A DNA stretch of 64,000 nucleotides from Clostridium sp. AN503 (GTDB lineage Bacteria; Bacillota; Clostridia; Lachnospirales; Lachnospiraceae), in NCBI RefSeq assembly GCF_040719375.1, contig NZ_JBFDTP010000001.1, positions 434,001-498,000 on the forward strand, written 5' to 3'. The number at the start of each line of letters is the position of its first letter. Position 1 is the stretch's first letter. The position numbers were made by a program, and so were the translations under genes. Below, one piece after another: positions 26,586 to 35,557 of the stretch. Below the pieces are notes generated by a model, which was given only the letters and a program-made list of their open reading frames with translations, was not told where the DNA came from and did not search any database.

Positions 26586-27773
26586 CTATTTGATATCAGT
26601 ATATGGCGCGCGGTTGATCCCCTCTTTTACAGCTTCCTGCGCCACCGCGTTGGCAACGGCAAGCGCTACCCGCTTGTCAAAGGACGACGGAATCACATAC
26701 TCGGCATTCAGCTCTTCTTCCGGGATCACAGCGGCGATCGCATGAGCCGCGGCCACTTTCATGGATTCCGTGATATCACGCGCCCGCACAGCCAGCACAC
26801 CCTTGAACAGGCCAGGGAATACCAGGACATTGTTGATCTGGTTCGGATAATCGGAGCGCCCGGTTCCCACCACCACAGCGCCGCCTGCCTTCGCCTCGTC
26901 CGGCATGATCTCCGGCACCGGGTTTGCCATGGCAAAGACGATCCCCCGGTTCATGGTTGCCACCATCTCTTTTGTCACCAGGTTCGGCTTTGACACGCCC
27001 ACAAAGATATCCGCGCCCTTCAGCGCGTCCGCCAGCTTGCCGTGCTCTTTATTCCGATTGCTGATATGAGAGATCTCCTCCTGCCCGGAGTTAAGCCCTT
27101 CGTCCCCCTCGCAGATAATACCGTTAATATCGCACATGATGATGTTGCCGAAGCCCATGGCGATCAACAGCTTGCCGATGGATACTCCCGCCGCGCCCGC
27201 GCCGTTGATCACCACCCGCAGGCTGCCCATCTGCTTGCCGGTCACCTTGACCGCGTTTAAGAGCGCGGCGCCAACCACGATCGCCGTCCCGTGCTGGTCG
27301 TCGTGGAAGATCGGGATATCACAGACCTCTTTTAACTTTTTCTCGATCTCAAAACACCTCGGCGCCGCAATGTCCTCCAGGTTGATCCCGCCAAAACTCT
27401 TGGAGATCAGGGCAATGGTCTTCACGATTGTATCCACATCCTTGGAATCCACGCACAGCGGAAATGCATCTACATCTGCAAACTCTTTAAACAGGGCGCA
27501 TTTACCCTCCATGACCGGCATTCCTGCGGATGGGCCGATATCTCCCAGTCCCAGCACTGCCGTACCGTCAGTAATGACCGCCACCAGATTGCCCTTGCGG
27601 GTGTAGTCGTATGCCTTCTCCTCATCCTCCGCGATCAGCAGGCACGGCTCCGCCACACCCGGGGTATACGCAAGCGCCAGTTCTTCCCTGTTCGTGATCG
27701 GTGCGCGGGAGATCACCTCGATCTTGCCCTTCCACTCTCTATGCTTCTCAATCGCCAGCTGCTTCTTATCCAC
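26586..27773 (-). CDS. NAD(P)-dependent malic enzyme
   Basis: 395-residue oxidative decarboxylase of malate to pyruvate, the short bacterial type without a phosphotransacetylase domain. Motifs include LALAYTPGVAEPC, GDIGPSAGMPVMEGK, IFHDDQHGTAIVV and the nucleotide-binding VINGAGAAGVSIGKLL. The start is GTG at 27773 with GGAGGG 7 nt upstream. Its own promoter has TTGACG/TAAAAT spaced by 17 bp inside the end of the toxin-like gene. It converges with the orphan RNA. Confidence 0.95.
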   Translation of the reverse strand: MDKKQLAIEKHREWKGKIEVISRAPITNREELALAYTPGVAEPCLLIAEDEEKAYDYTRKGNLVAVITDGTAVLGLGDIGPSAGMPVMEGKCALFKEFADVDAFPLCVDSKDVDTIVKTIALISKSFGGINLEDIAAPRCFEIEKKLKEVCDIPIFHDDQHGTAIVVGAALLNAVKVTGKQMGSLRVVINGAGAAGVSIGKLLIAMGFGNIIMCDINGIICEGDEGLNSGQEEISHISNRNKEHGKLADALKGADIFVGVSKPNLVTKEMVATMNRGIVFAMANPVPEIMPDEAKAGGAVVVGTGRSDYPNQINNVLVFPGLFKGVLAVRARDITESMKVAAAHAIAAVIPEEELNAEYVIPSSFDKRVALAVANAVAQEAVKEGINRAPYTDIK

Positions 27774-27817
27774 AGAATTTCCCTCCTGTATTGTAAATGA
27801 ATTTGGTTTCTGACATT

Positions 27818-27846
27818 ATTTTAATACAAATTGGGGGGAGCGTCAA
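27818..27846 (-). promoter_or_regulatory. Promoter of the malic enzyme gene
   Basis: TTGACG (27841-27846) and TAAAAT (27818-27823) are spaced by 17 bp on the minus strand. The -10 box includes the stop codon of the upstream toxin-like gene. Confidence 0.6.
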
Positions 27847-28336
27847 CGCGAACCGGATTTTGAATGCCCAGTTCCTGATGAAAATATTTCAAGGGAGAAA
27901 ATTGATATCTACGTTCATATTCCGACTTATGTAAACAATTCTTCCCTGTAATATATCCGCAGTATTCATCTATAAACCGGACTGCATCCCGAACTATTTT
28001 ATCAATATTATTAATTGTTTCCACATATTCATCATGATCGATCACAGCCTGTTTCTTTTCAAGATAATCAAGGTTTTGAATGATTACAAGCTTTGTATAA
28101 TCCAAGCCTGATCTATGGCTGCGGGAACGTTTTGATTTTTGGAAATGAAATGCATAGGGATGGGATATCTCTGTCCGGTAAGGAATGCAAATATAATATT
28201 GTGGCTGTGGAAGCAGCAACAAACAACTATATGCCCGTTGTTTTTTATTCAGTATTTCCGAATATGGCGGATTGGGATAGGCGCAGTAAAAAGCATCCGC
28301 CAATCTAAGAATGTAATATTCATAATTGCTTTTCAT
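27821..28336 (-). CDS. Type III toxin-like protein (TenpN/ToxN-type RNase candidate)
   Basis: 171 residues, AT-rich gene, ATG at 28336 behind AGGAG. The pattern resembles type III toxins of the TenpN/ToxN superfamily: QYYICIPYRTEISHPYAFHF (beta-core with basic and aromatic residues), a Lys/Arg-rich loop, GLDYTKLVIIQN, then EYVETINNIDKIVRDAVRFI and YQFSPLKYFHQELGI. Such toxins are endoribonucleases held inactive by the tandem-repeat RNA encoded just upstream. Exactly such repeats plus a terminator lie upstream here. The family call rests on pattern memory; the genetic layout is the stronger evidence. Confidence 0.65.
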   Translation of the reverse strand: MKSNYEYYILRLADAFYCAYPNPPYSEILNKKQRAYSCLLLLPQPQYYICIPYRTEISHPYAFHFQKSKRSRSHRSGLDYTKLVIIQNLDYLEKKQAVIDHDEYVETINNIDKIVRDAVRFIDEYCGYITGKNCLHKSEYERRYQFSPLKYFHQELGIQNPVRVDAPPNLY

Positions 28337-28382
28337 AATGTTCTCCTGGAGATTGACACAAAATCTTGATATATGAAAATCT

Positions 28383-28417
28383 GAAAAACAGAAATGGGAG
28401 GAGCAGAAACTCCTCCC
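28383..28417 (-). terminator. Terminator between repeat RNA and toxin-like gene
   Basis: GGGAGGAG and CTCCTCCC (arms 28410-28417 and 28396-28403 read on the minus strand) around a 6-nt loop are followed by ATTTCTGTTTTTC. This leaky terminator position between antitoxin RNA and toxin is standard in type III systems. Confidence 0.85.
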
Positions 28418-28432
28418 ACTGGACTCTTCGCT

Positions 28433-28534
28433 CGGTCAATTTTTATTTTACCGACGAGTCAGAACCGTCACTCGTCTCATATCCGGTCAGTTTTTATTTT
28501 ACCGACGAGTCAGAACCGTCACTCGTCTCATCCT
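28433..28534 (-). repeat. Two tandem 51-nt direct repeats
   Basis: Units at 28433-28483 and 28484-28534. The first 48 nt differ at a single base (28439 versus 28490). No spacers separate them, so this is not CRISPR. They lie directly downstream of a promoter and upstream of the terminator and toxin-like gene. Confidence 0.9.
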
Positions 28535-28555
28535 GCGAAGTATCTTTTCAAGTAA

Positions 28556-28584
28556 ATTATAAACAATCAACTTTCCGAATGCAA
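28556..28584 (-). promoter_or_regulatory. Promoter of the repeat RNA/toxin locus
   Basis: TTGCAT (28579-28584) and TATAAT (28556-28561) with a 17-bp spacer on the minus strand, starting 15 bp after the clpB stop. Confidence 0.75.
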
Positions 28585-28599
28585 GCATTAATTTAATAT

Positions 28600-31191
28600 T
28601 TACTCCACATAAGCGATCAGCTTCCCGCCGTCCTCCGACGTATCGATCACGATCGTCTGGCCTTCGCCGATATTCCCTTCCAGGATGATCCGCGCCGCCA
28701 GGGTCTCCACATGCTTCTGCAGATATCTGCGCAGCGGACGCGCGCCGTATGCCGGATCGTATCCGTGGTCAGTGATGAAATCTTTTGCCGCATCGGTAAG
28801 CTCCACCTTCAGTTCCCTGTCCGCCAGACGTTTATTCACATCTGCAACCATCAGATCCACAATGTGGTTGATATTGTCCTTCGTAAGCGGTTTGAACAGG
28901 ATCGTCTCGTCCAGACGGTTCAAGAATTCCGGACGGAAATGGGCGTGTAAATCATTCATGACCATCTGCTCCGCGTCCGGTCGGATCAGACCGTTTTCAT
29001 CGATACCTTCCAGCAGATACTGGGAACCGATGTTGGAGGTCATGATCAGGATCGTATTCTTGAAGTTCACGGTCTTGCCGGTGGAATCGGTGATACGCCC
29101 GTCGTCCAATACCTGGAGCAGCACGTTAAATACATCCGGATGGGCCTTTTCCACCTCATCGAACAGCACGACAGAGTATGGCTTCCTGCGCACGGCCTCG
29201 GTCAGCTGACCACCCTCGTCATAGCCTACATATCCTGGCGGCGCGCCGATCAGACGGGCCACGGAATGTTTCTCCATGTACTCACTCATATCGATACGCA
29301 CCATGTTGTTCTCATCGTCAAATAATGCTTCCGCCAGAGCTTTGGCAAGCTCGGTCTTGCCGACGCCGGTCGGTCCCAGGAACAGGAAGGAACCGATGGG
29401 CTTGGTCGGGTCCTTGATCCCGGCTTTGGACCTCAGGATCGCCTCAGTCACCTTCTCCACGCCTTCATCCTGGCCCACCACACGTTTGTGCAGCACTTCG
29501 TCCAGGTGCAGGATCTTGCTCCGCTCGCTCTCATTCAACTTGCTGACAGGAATGCCGGTCCAACGGGAAATGATCCGGGCGATCTCGTCATCCGTCACAC
29601 TCTCACGCACCAGGCTAAGATCCTGTTCTCTCACCTTCGCTTCCTCTGCCTCCAGCTCCTTCTGAAGCTGCGGCAGTCTGCCGTACTGGAGCTCGGCGGC
29701 CTTGTTTAGATCATACTGCTGCTGCGCCTGGGCAATATCCCTGTTTACCTGCTCGATCTCCTCGCGGAGTGAGGAAAGCCTGTCTACGGAAGACTTTTCA
29801 TTCTCCCACTGGGCCTTTTTCGCCGTAAACTCGTCGTGCAGCTCGGCCAGGTTCTTCTGCAGGTCCTGCAAACGCTCCTGGCTTAAGCGGTCTGTCTCTT
29901 TCTTCAGGGCCGTCTCCTCGATCTCCATCTGCATGATCTTGCGGGACAGCTCGTCAAGCTCCGCCGGCATGGAATCCAGTTCGGTCTTGATCATGGCGCA
30001 GGCTTCGTCCACCAGGTCGATGGCCTTATCCGGCAGGAACCGGTCCGTGATGTAGCGGTCGGACAGCACTGCCGCCGCAACCAGCGCGGAGTCGGTGATC
30101 TTGACGCCGTGGAACACTTCGTAGCGGTCCTTGATGCCCCTTAAGATGGAGATGGTGTCCTCCACCGTCGGCTGGTCCACCTGGACCGGCTGGAAACGCC
30201 GCTCTAACGCCGCGTCCTTCTCAACATACTTCCGGTATTCATCCAGGGTAGTTGCACCGATACAGTGCAGTTCTCCTCTCGCCAGCATCGGCTTTAACAG
30301 ATTGCCCGCATCCATGGAGCCTTCGGTCTTCCCTGCCCCAACGATCGTGTGAAGCTCATCGATAAACAGGATGATCTGTCCTTCGCTCTTCTTCACTTCC
30401 TCCAGGACCGCTTTCAGACGCTCCTCGAACTCGCCCCGGTACTTGGCGCCTGCGATCAGCGCCCCCATATCCAGGGCAAACAGCTTCCGGTCCTTCAGTC
30501 CCTCCGGCACATCACCCCGCACGATCCTCTGGGCAAGCCCTTCCACAACCGCCGTCTTACCGACGCCGGGCTCACCGATCAGGACCGGGTTGTTCTTGGT
30601 CTTCCTGGAAAGGATCTGTACCACGTTCCGGATCTCGCTGTCACGTCCGATCACCGGGTCCAGCTTCTGATTCCTCGCACGCTCCACCAGATCATATCCG
30701 TACTTCTCAAGGGTATCATAGGTCGCCTCCGGGTTGTCGCTGACCACGCGCTGGTTCCCCCTTACGGTAGAAAGAGCCTGCAAAAAGGCGTCCCTTGTGA
30801 TCCCGTACTGTCTGAAAAGCTCCTTCATGGTACGGTCCGCATGTTTTATCATGGACAGAAAAATGTGTTCCACCGACACGTATTCATCGCCCATGGCCTT
30901 CGACTCATCCTCGGCATTTATCAGCACCTTGTTTAAATCCTGACTGATATAGACCTGCCCGCCTCCGCTCACCTTCGGCAGTCCAGCCAGCTTCTGCTCC
31001 GCCTCTCCGGTAACCATCTCTTTGGAAATGCCCATCTTGGTCAGGAGCTTCAAGATCAGGCTGTCATCCAGCGTCAGGAGACTGTAGAATAAATGCTCCT
31101 GCTCAATCTGCTGGTTGCCGTACTCATAGGCCAGCTTCTCGCAGTTCTGGACGGCCTCCATCGATTTTTGTGTGAATTTATTTATGTTCAT
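28600..31191 (-). CDS. clpB: ATP-dependent disaggregase ClpB
   Basis: Hsp100 chaperone that works with DnaK to dissolve aggregates. It has a double Clp-N domain (about 1-145), NBD1 with GEPGVGKT, the long coiled-coil M domain (about 405-520) and NBD2 with GPTGVGKT and the GYVGYDEGG pore loop. I chose the ATG at 31191 (MNINKFTQKS), with GGAGG 8 nt upstream; the ATG at 31206 lies on the ribosome site itself. A CIRCE operator overlaps its promoter, so HrcA should control it. Confidence 0.96.
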   Translation of the reverse strand: MNINKFTQKSMEAVQNCEKLAYEYGNQQIEQEHLFYSLLTLDDSLILKLLTKMGISKEMVTGEAEQKLAGLPKVSGGGQVYISQDLNKVLINAEDESKAMGDEYVSVEHIFLSMIKHADRTMKELFRQYGITRDAFLQALSTVRGNQRVVSDNPEATYDTLEKYGYDLVERARNQKLDPVIGRDSEIRNVVQILSRKTKNNPVLIGEPGVGKTAVVEGLAQRIVRGDVPEGLKDRKLFALDMGALIAGAKYRGEFEERLKAVLEEVKKSEGQIILFIDELHTIVGAGKTEGSMDAGNLLKPMLARGELHCIGATTLDEYRKYVEKDAALERRFQPVQVDQPTVEDTISILRGIKDRYEVFHGVKITDSALVAAAVLSDRYITDRFLPDKAIDLVDEACAMIKTELDSMPAELDELSRKIMQMEIEETALKKETDRLSQERLQDLQKNLAELHDEFTAKKAQWENEKSSVDRLSSLREEIEQVNRDIAQAQQQYDLNKAAELQYGRLPQLQKELEAEEAKVREQDLSLVRESVTDDEIARIISRWTGIPVSKLNESERSKILHLDEVLHKRVVGQDEGVEKVTEAILRSKAGIKDPTKPIGSFLFLGPTGVGKTELAKALAEALFDDENNMVRIDMSEYMEKHSVARLIGAPPGYVGYDEGGQLTEAVRRKPYSVVLFDEVEKAHPDVFNVLLQVLDDGRITDSTGKTVNFKNTILIMTSNIGSQYLLEGIDENGLIRPDAEQMVMNDLHAHFRPEFLNRLDETILFKPLTKDNINHIVDLMVADVNKRLADRELKVELTDAAKDFITDHGYDPAYGARPLRRYLQKHVETLAARIILEGNIGEGQTIVIDTSEDGGKLIAYVE

Positions 31192-31235
31192 AGAATTTGC
31201 CTCCATTTTTAGTGCTTTGACTTTGTTATATCAGT

Positions 31236-31278
31236 ACTATAACACATGTTGTTAGCACTGTCAACAGGCGAGTGCTAA
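31236..31278 (-). promoter_or_regulatory. CIRCE operator and promoter of clpB
   Basis: The inverted repeat TTAGCACTG-N9-GAGTGCTAA (31252-31278) matches the HrcA CIRCE consensus except for one base. On the minus strand TTGACA (31259-31264) lies within it and TATAGT (31236-31241) follows after 17 bp. The operator also contains the last codons of the upstream araC-type gene. Confidence 0.9.
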
Positions 31279-32243
31279 TTTCTTTTCATATCAGTCCCCA
31301 CCTTTATGTATTCTCTTGGAGAAACATGGTAGTAATCCCGAAAAGCTTTGTAAAAATTGCTGCTGTTGCTATAACCCAATACGGAGGAAATCTCTTCAAC
31401 CGGCAGTTTTGTCCCTCTCAAAAGGATTACCGCCCGTTCCATTCGTAATTCCAATAAAATTTCTGAAAAGGACTTCCCAACTTCCCGGTGCAACAATGTT
31501 GAAACATAATTAGGGTGATACGAAAAATGCTTTGCAATTTCTTTGAGCGTCACGGTATCAACGTGTTCCCCGATATACTGTACGATTTTTTCCGAAGGGC
31601 TTTCATTTGCAGTCTCCCGATTCACATTGACATATTGACGCGCAACCTGAATAAGAAATGACAATGTGAGCGACTTCAAGACAACCTGTGTGTCCTCTTG
31701 CCGGTTGGCATACTCTACTACCATCATTTCAAGAAGCGCCCGTATGTTGCAGTCGTCCTCAATTTTGTAATGAATATATTCATCAGAAAATTTGTTGGTC
31801 GACGGGTCAAGCAGAAAATGAAACAGCTTTGTGTTGGCGGAAAGCATTGGTAAAAAGGCCCGACAAAAAGTGTCCTTCTGAACCAGTACGCCGATGATCG
31901 TTGTTTCCTTGTCGTCATGGACACAAAGAGCGTGACCGGCAAAGGGCTGGCCTGCATACAGTTCCCCCTCCTGAATCGTAATACGGTTATCGTACTTAAA
32001 ACTAATGGAATCGTATTCGCCCTGATAGGTGTAATTGAAGTAGAAGTAATCATGCCGGTGAAACAACTCTTGCCGTCCTCTGCTCTGATGGACGACCACC
32101 ATAATTTCATCTTCCGGCGCACCGGGCCAATAAAACATTTTTTCCTCTTGATCTTCACCGGGATAATTATGATATGTCCAGTCCAACACCCCAAATTCTT
32201 CCCGCAATCTCTCGACTGCCGCACATAAAATTTCTTTTCCCAC
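31275..32243 (-). CDS. AraC family transcriptional regulator
   Basis: 322 residues with an N-terminal cupin-like sensor (RQELFHRHDYFYFNYTYQGE, about 57-130) and a C-terminal pair of helix-turn-helix motifs (about 215-315; LKEIAKHFSYHPNYVSTLLH and VEEISSVLGYSNSSNFYKAF). The divergent MATE gene starts about 160 bp away, so it probably controls that pump. The stop codon falls inside the CIRCE operator of clpB. Lower GC than the neighbours suggests acquisition together with the MATE gene. Confidence 0.9.
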   Translation of the reverse strand: MGKEILCAAVERLREEFGVLDWTYHNYPGEDQEEKMFYWPGAPEDEIMVVVHQSRGRQELFHRHDYFYFNYTYQGEYDSISFKYDNRITIQEGELYAGQPFAGHALCVHDDKETTIIGVLVQKDTFCRAFLPMLSANTKLFHFLLDPSTNKFSDEYIHYKIEDDCNIRALLEMMVVEYANRQEDTQVVLKSLTLSFLIQVARQYVNVNRETANESPSEKIVQYIGEHVDTVTLKEIAKHFSYHPNYVSTLLHREVGKSFSEILLELRMERAVILLRGTKLPVEEISSVLGYSNSSNFYKAFRDYYHVSPREYIKVGTDMKRN

Positions 32244-32401
32244 CTTGCCACTCCTTTACTCCAAAAGCACCCAATTTTTGTTCCCATTATACTATGTGAC
32301 ATGAGAAAATACCACTGTATATATTAAGATTTGGCGCTGTTTCTCTAACTTCTTTCTTCTATACTAAGGATTGTTAAGAAAAACAGACAGGAGGTTATTC
32401 G

Positions 32402-33784
32402 ATGGAAGAAAAAGAGTCAGGTGGTGGGAAAACAGTCTTTTATAAAAAGCTGTTTGTCCTTGTGCTGCCAATCGCATTTCAACAATTTATGCTGGCGGCG
32501 GTGAGTGCTTCGGACGCTCTCATGCTCGGATTTGTTAATCAGGATTCCCTGTCGGCGGTATCGTTGGCCGGGCAAATCACCTTTGTGTTCAACCTGTTTA
32601 TGGGCGGGTTGACAATGGGAACAAGCATTTTGACTGCACAATACTACGGAAAGGGTGACGTAAACGCTATTGAGAGAATATTTGCATATGTCACAAGGGT
32701 TTCCTTTTTAATTTCAGCAGTTTTCTTTTTAGCGTCCCTTTTTATGCCCAATCAGTTAATGCGGATTTTTACCAGCGAGCTGCAACTAATAACGGGCGGC
32801 AGCGTTTATCTTCGTATTGTAGCAGCGTCCTATCTTTTCACCGGCATATCGCAAATTTACCTTTGTATCTTGAAAAATACAAGGTATGCCATGAAAAGCA
32901 TGGTGATTGGGTCAAGCGCCGTTGTTATCAATATTTTCTTAAATGCCGCGCTGATCTTTGGGCTGGTCTTTTTCCCCAAAATGGGAATTGCGGGCGCTGC
33001 CCTTGCCACCTCTATTTCAAAGTTCCTTGAAATGCTTTGGGCCTATGTGGAATCCTTGCGAAAAAATCGAATCAGGCTGCGTATGAAGTATTGCTTTGCG
33101 GTAGATCGCCTTTTGGTCCTGGACTACTGGAAATATACAGTGCCTATGATGGGTGATTATCTGGTGTGGGGGTGTGGCTTCACCATGTATTCCGTCATTA
33201 TGGGACACTTAGGCAGCGACGCTGTGGCCGCTAATTCGATTGCAAATATCGTAAAGAATTTGATCGTTAGTTTTTGTACCGGCCTTGCCAACGGCGGCGG
33301 CATTATCGTGGGTAACGAGTTGGGCATGGGAAATTTGAAACAAGCAAAGCTGTACGGCGGTCTGCTCTGGAAAATGGCGGTTATCGGAGGCGTGGCGTCC
33401 GGCCTGCTCCTGCTTGTGTTGTCACCTCTAATTTTGAACGTAACAGTTTTAAGCTCTCAAGCCACCGAATACTTAAAGTGGATGTTACTATTCTGTGCCT
33501 GTTATATGGTTGCAAAGGCAATTAACATGACGACAATAGCCGGGATTTTTCCCTCTGGCGGTGATTCCAAGTTTGGCTTGGTATGTGACGCAATCACCAT
33601 GTGGATTTTTGCTGTTCCAGCCGGTTTCCTTGCGGCGTTTTATTGGAATCTACCCGTTGTCGTTGTATTCCTGATTATCAATTTAGATGAAGTTGTCAAG
33701 CTGCCCGCCGCCATTATCCATTATCGGAAATATGGCTGGCTAAAGAATATCACAAGAGAATTAGGAGAGAAACAGGTGCATTGA
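32402..33784 (+). CDS. MATE family multidrug efflux transporter
   Basis: 460 residues and about 12 helices, with the two-fold repeat typical of MATE proteins (LPIAFQQFMLAAVSASDALM in the first half, VPMMGDYLVWGCGFTMYSVI in the second). The ATG follows ACAGGAGG. Drives cation-coupled export of drugs or metabolites. Divergent from the AraC-type regulator. Confidence 0.9.
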   Translation: MEEKESGGGKTVFYKKLFVLVLPIAFQQFMLAAVSASDALMLGFVNQDSLSAVSLAGQITFVFNLFMGGLTMGTSILTAQYYGKGDVNAIERIFAYVTRVSFLISAVFFLASLFMPNQLMRIFTSELQLITGGSVYLRIVAASYLFTGISQIYLCILKNTRYAMKSMVIGSSAVVINIFLNAALIFGLVFFPKMGIAGAALATSISKFLEMLWAYVESLRKNRIRLRMKYCFAVDRLLVLDYWKYTVPMMGDYLVWGCGFTMYSVIMGHLGSDAVAANSIANIVKNLIVSFCTGLANGGGIIVGNELGMGNLKQAKLYGGLLWKMAVIGGVASGLLLLVLSPLILNVTVLSSQATEYLKWMLLFCACYMVAKAINMTTIAGIFPSGGDSKFGLVCDAITMWIFAVPAGFLAAFYWNLPVVVVFLIINLDEVVKLPAAIIHYRKYGWLKNITRELGEKQVH

Positions 33785-33945
33785 CGAGGATTTCCGGCAA
33801 TTCATTTACCTGCGGATTCTGGTAAATCTCAAATACATCCTGGAATGATAGCTGCATAACCGGGCGAGCCTCCCTGTACTTGCGGGGAGGCCCAGACTTT
33901 TGAAATTGTTTCTGGAAACTCCATCGTTTCGGATTGGATGGAAGA
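33785..33945. other. Intergenic remnant between convergent MATE genes
   Basis: The minus-strand frame of this 161-bp gap encodes a peptide-like stretch (SFQDVFEIYQNPQVNELPE) without its own ribosome site. It may be a decayed gene fragment. A short GC-rich inverted repeat (GCCTCCC...GGGAGGC) at about 33870-33892 could act as a terminator. Nothing else was seen. Confidence 0.3.
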
Positions 33946-35304
33946 CTATATAGCTCCGCCCATCCCTTTCCGCTCCCATCCCCTGCCCCTAAAATACAAC
34001 AACCCCACGACCGCAGGCAAAAGCGGAGAAACCGCCTGCCCGATATAGATACCTGCATATCCCGCACCAGCCGCAAATGCCAGCAGCCAGCTTACAGGCA
34101 GCCGGACGACCACAGCGTCCAAAAGTGCATTTATCATTGCAATGTTTGCAGAACCGATCCCAATCGCAAAGGAATCAAATGTATATAAGACCGCATAGAC
34201 CAGGCTGTTCACTCCACAGCAGATTCTCAGATAAAGAACCCCTGCATCCATAACTTCTGGACTGGCCGGGTCAAACAGCAGGATGATCTGCTCTGCAAAT
34301 ACCTGTACAAATACCACCGCCATAAACGTGACCAGGATATTTAGGCGCAGTCCGATCCTTGTAGTTTTCTTTACGCGTTCTATATCATCAGCGCCTATAT
34401 TCTGCCCCACCATAGCGGTCACCGCCTGCCCGACCGCCCAGCAGGGCATGCCTGCAAATGTATTGACCTTCAGACCCACGCCTGACGCGGCTGCAACGGA
34501 TACCCCAAAATGATTGAGCATCCCGGTGATCAAGAGATACGAGATATTGACGACCACCATTTGAACCGCCGTCGGCAGCCCAACTTTTAAAACAGCCGCC
34601 AGCCTGTCTGATTTTACCGCAAAGTTCCTTAACCGAAAATCAAAAACAAAGTTCTTTCTTTTCAGATGGACAATGGAGATAAAAAGGGAAATACACTGTG
34701 AAAAAATGGTGGCATACGCCGCTCCCTTTGTCCCCATGCCCAACGGCCCCACCAGAATCATATCCAATATGATATTTACAACTGTCGCAGCGGCAATAAA
34801 GTAAAGGGAGCTTTTGGAATCTCCATATCCCTTCATAATAGAACACACCGCGTTATAACCAAACACAAATACCGTACCGCAGCAGATGATCTTCATATAA
34901 TCACAGGCATCCTGCATAGCATCCTCCGGAACATGGAGCATCTGAAAAAGAGGTCTGTATGCAAGTAATCCCAGAATCGTAACCAGAACGGATGCAATCA
35001 GGGCAACGGAAAACAACGTCCCTATGGTTTCAATCTGCCCGGTCTCATCCCTCGCCCCTTTACACTGTGCCACCAGTACCGTTCCACCCATTGTGACACC
35101 GATACAGATCGAATTGATAATAAAACTTATCATGGATGCATTACTGATCGCGGCAAGCCCCGTTTCTCCCACAAGCCTACCGACAACCAGCATGTCAACA
35201 ATGCTGTAAAAGGATTGCAGCAGATTGGCAAGCAGCAGAGGGAATGCAAATAAAATCAACTTTTTTGATACACTTCCTGTTGTCAGATCCTGTCCATCTT
35301 TCAT
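33946..35304 (-). CDS. MATE family efflux transporter (second copy)
   Basis: About 452 residues, 12 helices, MATE fold (FAFPLLLANLLQSFYSIVDM at the start of the first half, VGLPTAVQMVVVNISYLLIT opening the second). The ATG at 35304 (MKDGQDL) has GAGGAAG upstream; the ATG at 35322 overlaps that ribosome site. Only distantly similar to the MATE at 32402, so not a recent duplication. Convergent with it. Confidence 0.9.
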   Translation of the reverse strand: MKDGQDLTTGSVSKKLILFAFPLLLANLLQSFYSIVDMLVVGRLVGETGLAAISNASMISFIINSICIGVTMGGTVLVAQCKGARDETGQIETIGTLFSVALIASVLVTILGLLAYRPLFQMLHVPEDAMQDACDYMKIICCGTVFVFGYNAVCSIMKGYGDSKSSLYFIAAATVVNIILDMILVGPLGMGTKGAAYATIFSQCISLFISIVHLKRKNFVFDFRLRNFAVKSDRLAAVLKVGLPTAVQMVVVNISYLLITGMLNHFGVSVAAASGVGLKVNTFAGMPCWAVGQAVTAMVGQNIGADDIERVKKTTRIGLRLNILVTFMAVVFVQVFAEQIILLFDPASPEVMDAGVLYLRICCGVNSLVYAVLYTFDSFAIGIGSANIAMINALLDAVVVRLPVSWLLAFAAGAGYAGIYIGQAVSPLLPAVVGLLYFRGRGWERKGMGGAI

Positions 35305-35489
35305 GATATAACTTCCTCGCATTATGATAGTAGTAGTGTTTATCGTCCCTCTCCAGGGACTGTATGTAACGGATTTCTTATATTGTTTTTACATTCATAG
35401 CATGTGCTTTCCCCTGAAGGACATAATTGCCTATGAATAAAAAAACAGAAGGCAGCAACCATATGCACCCTCTGCTTATAATTTAAATA

Positions 35490-35531
35490 ATTATAACCAA
35501 AAGGCAGCCGACAAAACACTGTCGGCTGCCT
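35490..35531 (-). terminator. Terminator after the small Cys-containing ORF
   Basis: 12-bp arms AGGCAGCCGACA (35502-35513) and TGTCGGCTGCCT (35520-35531) are followed on the minus strand by TTTTGGTTATAA. It shows that a minus-strand transcript ends between the small ORF and the MATE gene. The remaining ~185 bp to the MATE start hold no gene I can support. Confidence 0.75.
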
Positions 35532-35557
35532 AAATAGCATACGAAACAAACCCCAAA

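Larger units (their letters stand above)
28383..28549 (-). ncRNA. Putative type III antitoxin RNA
   Basis: Predicted minus-strand transcript from about 28549 to the terminator, carrying two 51-nt repeats. Each repeat can form a 7-bp stem GACGAGT/ACTCGTC. Its loop contains CGGT, which can pair with ACCG further downstream in the same repeat, giving an H-type pseudoknot. Between them is an A-rich single strand (TAAAATAAAAAC), the kind of site these toxins cut. CTTCGC before the repeats (28535-28540) can pair with GCGAAG after them (28426-28431), closing the array. Confidence 0.65.

Noticed and set aside
28433..28534. Direct repeats as a CRISPR array
   Set aside because: The units abut with no unique spacers, there are only two, and no cas gene is near. 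Promoter, terminator and toxin-like gene fit a repeat RNA better.
28366..28596. Plus-strand 76-codon ORF across the 51-nt repeats
   Set aside because: The repeat length is a multiple of three, so an open frame is expected by chance. It has no ribosome site and lies antisense to the promoter-driven RNA.
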